Below are positions 52,101 to 58,200 of a DNA stretch of 64,000 nucleotides, piece by piece. The notes below the pieces were generated by a model. It made no database searches. It had not been told where the DNA came from and worked only from the letters and a program-made list of their open reading frames with translations. Source of the stretch: Aurelia coerulea (Eukaryota > Cnidaria > Scyphozoa > Semaeostomeae > Ulmaridae); assembly GCA_039566865.1 (NCBI GenBank), contig CM076947.1:23747501-23811500 (forward strand). Reading direction: 5' to 3'. Every line of letters begins with the position of its first letter. Position 1 is the stretch's first letter. The translations under genes were made by a program, and so were the position numbers.

Positions 52101-55100
52101 GTGGTTGTAGGGAAGGTCATATGTAGTTTTACCTCCTTACAACGTTACTGGTTACAACGTTACTGGTTACAACGTTACTGGTTACAACGTAAGAAACCTA
52201 TATCATGTTGTAATTTTAACTTCCTTAACATTCCTGGAAATTATGTTGATCAAATCTTTAAAAAGGTCGGTGTAAAAGTCTATTACAGTTTTCTTTGAAT
52301 TAAATGGCTTGGAGGGAACTTAGGGGTTTTAGCTGTAAATCTGCCATGGAAATTTATTGATATCTTGATTACTTTCAAAATCATGGCATTTATCAAATTT
52401 GAGGCTATGACGTCGTCAAATTTCTAAATCCTGAACCAGAAAAGCTACATATTTCTGCTTGCCACCATATTGTAGACCTTCATAGACTATGGTTTCTTGA
52501 AGGCTATATCATGTTTTCTATATTGGTTTAGGATTTAAGATGATTTGAATTTTTTCGAAAAAAATCAAGATATCAAGAAATTTCCAAGGCAAATTTACAG
52601 CGAAGTACCATAAATTTCTTTCAAGCCATTAAATTCAAAGAAAAATGTCCTGCAACTTTACACCCACCTTATAAAAGATTTGAAAGATTTGAGCCCTATA
52701 CTGATCAGGAGAAAGTATAGGAAAAGAACGACTAGGAATATAAACTTTTCTTGTTTTTTTGTCATTCTGATTTGCTATTTTTGAACAAAAGTGCTGAAGA
52801 TCATCTGATTTCTTTCTGTTCATGATTAACGCCTTGCTATGAACTGTATTTTGCAAGGCTTTTCAAGAGTTTCTTTCCTTTTACGCTGTTTTCAAATGTC
52901 TGTATTTTGTTAACATACCCAATGTAATGTAAATCTACTGACAATATTTTGTGTATCAACTCCTATGCTGGAATGTCTACAAAGAATATCTCACATTATC
53001 CCTTTCAGTGTCAATGCCAGGCGTAGAGTGGAAGCAAGATTGCGTAACTGCAGCACAAGGAGAAAAGAACATGAAATGTATGACATGGAGTGAAGACAAA
53101 GAGAAAGTCGTTAATGTCATGTGTGTATTGAAATGCGAAGCAAAGAAAATAAGTGCCTCTGGTGTGGCATCTGAAGACGTGAAGCAAATCAGGGTAGGAT
53201 ATGCCAAATTTGTATTAGTTTTCTCCTAAAGGACAGATCCGTCAACTAAAGAAGCCTTTTACATCCGATAGGGTGGGGGTATGCTCAATAAATGGAAAAT
53301 CTTTAGTAACCCTGGAATTTTATATAGGTGGGGGGAGGTTGATAAAGAGGGGGCTTATTTAGAATTTTGACTCAGAAGGGAGGGGCTTATTAGAGAGGGG
53401 GTTTACTAGAGCTTTTACGGTAGTGTTTGCTCTTTTTGTTTCAAATATTTTGTAGAAATAACGAATCATAATCTCTTACGCAATAAAGAACCATGAAGCT
53501 TTTGCTCTTCCATCTAGGTCCTCGTAAACAGATACAGAGAAATGAAGCTCATGGCTGAGAACGTTGGAAAATTAATCCAACTTATAAGAGAAGCTAGTGA
53601 GATCGCCCAAAGTGCCAAGAGGCTTGTCAACAACAATGCAAATATTGATGAAGATATGACTGATCTGTTGAGTCAGCCTGAAGGTGGAAATATGGTTGAA
53701 ATAAGCAAGTTTCTGGTCGATGAAAAGCTAGTAACACTACATCCGCCCTGCCTGCCATTCCAACTCAACTTCATTCTCAGCACGAAATCCAGGAAATCTA
53801 GGAACGTCAAGCATGACATTTGTTTCAACGGAGAATTCTGGATGAATGTTGGCGTACGGATATTGAAATCATCCTATCCATCGGTTGATAATCTTTTCAA
53901 GGCTCTCGACGAGGCTGAGCTGCGGTATGTGCAAATCAATGCCACTAAGAAGAGTCTCAGACGTGTGCAACATGACATCGAAAAGGAATCATCAAAACGA
54001 GGTCAAGTCCCAGAGCCAAAGCGAGATTTAGTTGAAAATCAGCTGATGCAGTTTGCAGAGAGGAGAATCCCTAAATTCACATCAAAGGGAGACAAGACAA
54101 TCATGGCATTCGCTCATTACTCCCCCTGGGCAACTGCCAAAAGATCTAATCCATTCTCTACAAGTCAGCTGCCTCGATCTGGTCAGAAGAAGTACAACTT
54201 TACGGCTACTAAAGGTTAGCCATGCTTCCTTTCCGCCATTTGCTCTGTCCATTTGGGAAAAACTTATGTATCCAAAACCTGCTGATACCATGCTTTGTAG
54301 ACGGTTGTCACTTAGAGGAATTGAGTCCATATAAATAGCTGAGCGTTAACGCTATGCTGACAAACTGCTGACGGCCCTTTGTTATCGCACAATTGTGCTA
54401 AAGTCATTAGTAGTGGAGACCAGAGACGTATTAATCCTTGCATTATTCTTAATCCTTGCATTATTAAGAAGTCTTTGGTCTCCACTACTAATGCCTTTAG
54501 CACAATTGTGCGATAACAAAGGGCCGTCAGCAGTTTGTCAGCATAGCGTTAACGCTCAGCTATTTGTATGGACTCGATTCCTTTAACGCACAAAAATTTG
54601 AAGAAGGTCGATAGTTTTGCAATATTTTGCTATACAACTAACAAGCCCAGATAAAACTAGTTTTTATTAAGTTTGTTATGAACTTCGAGTCAAAAACGAC
54701 CTCTGCTTGTTGTGGAGACTTGTAAGTCTGATACTTGTCATTTGCTTCATAGTTTGAGAAAGTTTTTACAGGATTGCATTGAGTTATAGAGCTTCAGATT
54801 TATGAGTTGAATCAGGGGATAAAACTGAAATTTTCATGTTATTTTTTAAAAATCTTTACCAAAGATAATTTGAAGTTCCATTGAGAATGACGAGAGATCA
54901 GTAACAGAATTCATAACAAAGACTAACATGTGTGCACAGTTTGGTCCTTGAAGCCTTTATTCCTCTTAGAATGTACCATTGTACCAATTTATGAACAATA
55001 AACATGACATTTGAGGGGCTCTGTTAGATTGATGCCTCCTTTAGAATCTTGTGTCACCATACAACATACGAATTCATTGATGGTGTGGCTGGGGGTGTGG

Positions 55101-55240
55101 CCAAGCGGTCAATGCGCAGTGTTACGAACCTTGTGAGGTTTGCCTTTGTGGATTGGAGCCGCGTCACTACAAACAACAGTTAACGGAAAATTCAGCTGTT
55201 TATGCTTAAATCAGCTGTATTATCGACGAATAAATGTTAT

Positions 55241-55271
<31 letters not shown>

Positions 55272-58200
55272 ATTGGTTGATCGATCGATTGATTGATTGA
55301 TTGATTGATTGATTGCTTGTTTGCTTGCTTGCTTACTTGATTGGTTGATTGATCGATTGGTTGATTGGTTGGTTGATTTCAAATATTTGAATTGAAAGAT
55401 CTGTAAATCATCTCTGACTTATGTGATTTAGAATGTTCAATCCTTTTTGACACGTCTTCACACCTTGAAACGTTTCCTTTTTCATAGATGCAACTGCATG
55501 TCAGCAAAGCAGAAGAGTCATTGCCGAATACAAGGATATAGCTGATGGTCTTGATAGAATTTCCGAGCATTATCACAATGGCAAGAACTTACTGGGAAGG
55601 AGCAAAATTTCTATCCAGAAGGATCTCGTAAATTCTTATGGCGAAATCATGAAAATGAGTATGTTTCTATCAAATTTACTTGTCCTTTACGCTTCAATGT
55701 TGGTTTTTCGTTTATTTTCCTGGGAAATCTATTTGTCACGATAAGGGTTCTTTTCCTTGAAATAAAATACTAGTTACATTGCATTTAGTTAACGGAGATA
55801 AATAGCTGACTCAAGAGCTCAATATGCAAGTCTAGGATTGGCCTATTGTATTTGATGATTTCGACACCTTCGCGCATATTGTTTAGCTAAAGGAACAGTA
55901 GCTTTAGATTTCACGAAAGTAACACTGGCAAAAAATGCCAGAGGTACTTGGGACCAAAAATATGGAGTAGCCTCTCTTCTGATTTAAAATCCACATGCAA
56001 TACCAACTCGTTCAAACACAAGATCAAAGACATTTTTTTCCAAAATATACAGAGAGAAGAAAACGACATTCTTCTCTCATATTCATGATTTCGGCCTTAA
56101 TAAATTACGCTTTATCTAAAAGCACACTTACATCTATTAATTATTATTTTTTTGCAACCACCTCTAAGGGGACCAATAATGCCATCCCTACCACTATAAA
56201 TTGGGGGTGATTTTAACTTGTATTTATTAACGCTGTATTATGTAAATTGTATCGTATTTATTTCATCATATTTTGAACTTTCTAACTTTTTACTTTTGTG
56301 GCAAATTTAAACATACATGCATACATAGCATGTATGAGCGCGTTCTTAATCCTATTTTTAGATTATGTCCACGTTGCTTTGTTCATTCACTTTACGTTGC
56401 TGATAAGATAACAAACATTACGTAGAACTAGCGAGATCCGTATAAAACCATCAATGATTCCAAACACTTTTCAAGATGCCGCTGCAAGTAGCTACAATGC
56501 TCTTCCTGGTGATATCAAACAGGAGACAAATTATAACAAGTTTTGTAGTGATGTTAAGACATTCTTGATGAAGAAAGCAAAGGACTCATTAAATCTTTTT
56601 AACTTATTGAATTTGACTTTGTAATATGCTTATCAATTGTTTTTCAGGTAATTGCTTTAACTTTGTAAAATAGTCTTGTCTTTAATTTTTAGAGCTGAAG
56701 AGCCACACTTGTAGTGGATATGCTCACTTATGCCATATAATAATAATAACGTTGCACCAGATGAGAAATGAACTTGCTCCTTTTGCAATATCAGTTAAAT
56801 CGATTTTAGTTTCAATGCAGCACTACCATTTAAATTGGTTTCTTCTTATCATGAAATCACTAACGCCGATTTTTTATTACAGTGAACAAGACGTCGCTCT
56901 CTTCATATGAGCAACGTGATATGCTCTACTGGTATGAATATACGAGGAAAGGTAGGTAAATCAGAGTTTTCATTTTTACTTTTTTGATCATAGTTGACTC
57001 ATCAATCCACAAGAACCGCTTCTCGTGGGCGAGGGCCTTGGCAAATGTCTACAAATCAAACTGAAAAGAAAAATAATTGCACGATTTTAGTGATAGTTTC
57101 TGGTTATAGTTTAAGATACAAAATATACCGGGTGACCCAGAAAAAAGTGACCCAACGCAATCTGTTACAGAAAATTAAGTAACTGGACGATTGAAATGCT
57201 TCAAACGTTCTTCTGTCGCTAAAAGACTAGCCTTTGCTATGAGTATTTTTCGCAACTTTTTACGTCACGGTAAATTTCCAAAATTAAGGATTTCGAGGAA
57301 AAGGGTATGCCTGAAATCCTCAAAAGTCTTCAAAAACAGGGGATCGATTTACAGCCATTTCAGATCGTCAAAGCAATGCAGAGCGCGTTTCATTTCAACA
57401 TGGGAATAGTTAACCCAGTTGGAAATCTTCAGAGCAAGTTTATAGTCCCTAGGTACTTGAAAATGTTCTCAAGCAGAGTAAAACATGCCCCTCGTTGTTT
57501 TGAAGATCTGAAATGGCTTCAAATCGATCCCCTGTTTTTGACGACTTTTTGAGAATTTCAAGCCTGCCTTTTCCTTCAAAATCCTTAATTCGGGAACTTT
57601 CCCGTGATCTAAAAAATGCTAAAAATACTCATAATGTAAGCTGGTCTTTTAGCGACAGAACAACGTTAAAAATATTTCAATCCGCAGCTTACGTTTTTTT
57701 CTATAACAGATATCGTTGGGTCACTTTTTTCTGGGTCACCCGGTATGTGATAGTTTCTGGATGTCAGAAACTATCACGAACGAGTCGAAGCTGCAGAGAA
57801 CAGCATTCGAAGGCCACAAAGGATGCTGGTCAGTAAAGGGTCTTTAAATGTCATCAATTCTTCTCCTGAAAGTGGCAAGGGAGAGGCTGCTGTAAAACAA
57901 ACATCATCTTCAAGCTATTTCCACTAGGTCCACGAAAGGATATCGCCTTTGCCCGTTGAAAGGCGGTGGGGGGAGTGGCCGAGCAGTTTATGCAGTTTTC
58001 GTTAGGTGACTGAAGTTAAGCTCGGTCGAGTGAGGTCAAACTCCGGATGGGTGACCTCTCAGAGGCCTGACCTCGCAACTCACTTCGCCGTCCTTCGGAA
58101 GGGACGTTAAACTAGGGGTCCTATGCCTGGATGCGGCAAGCAATTCCTCTCAGCCCACTTAAAATAAATTACTGAAGAAAATGTCGTCTTTTAATGTTAG

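Noticed and set aside
58008..58060. 5S rRNA gene
   Set aside because: Only the internal promoter boxes resemble 5S; the remainder is SINE sequence.
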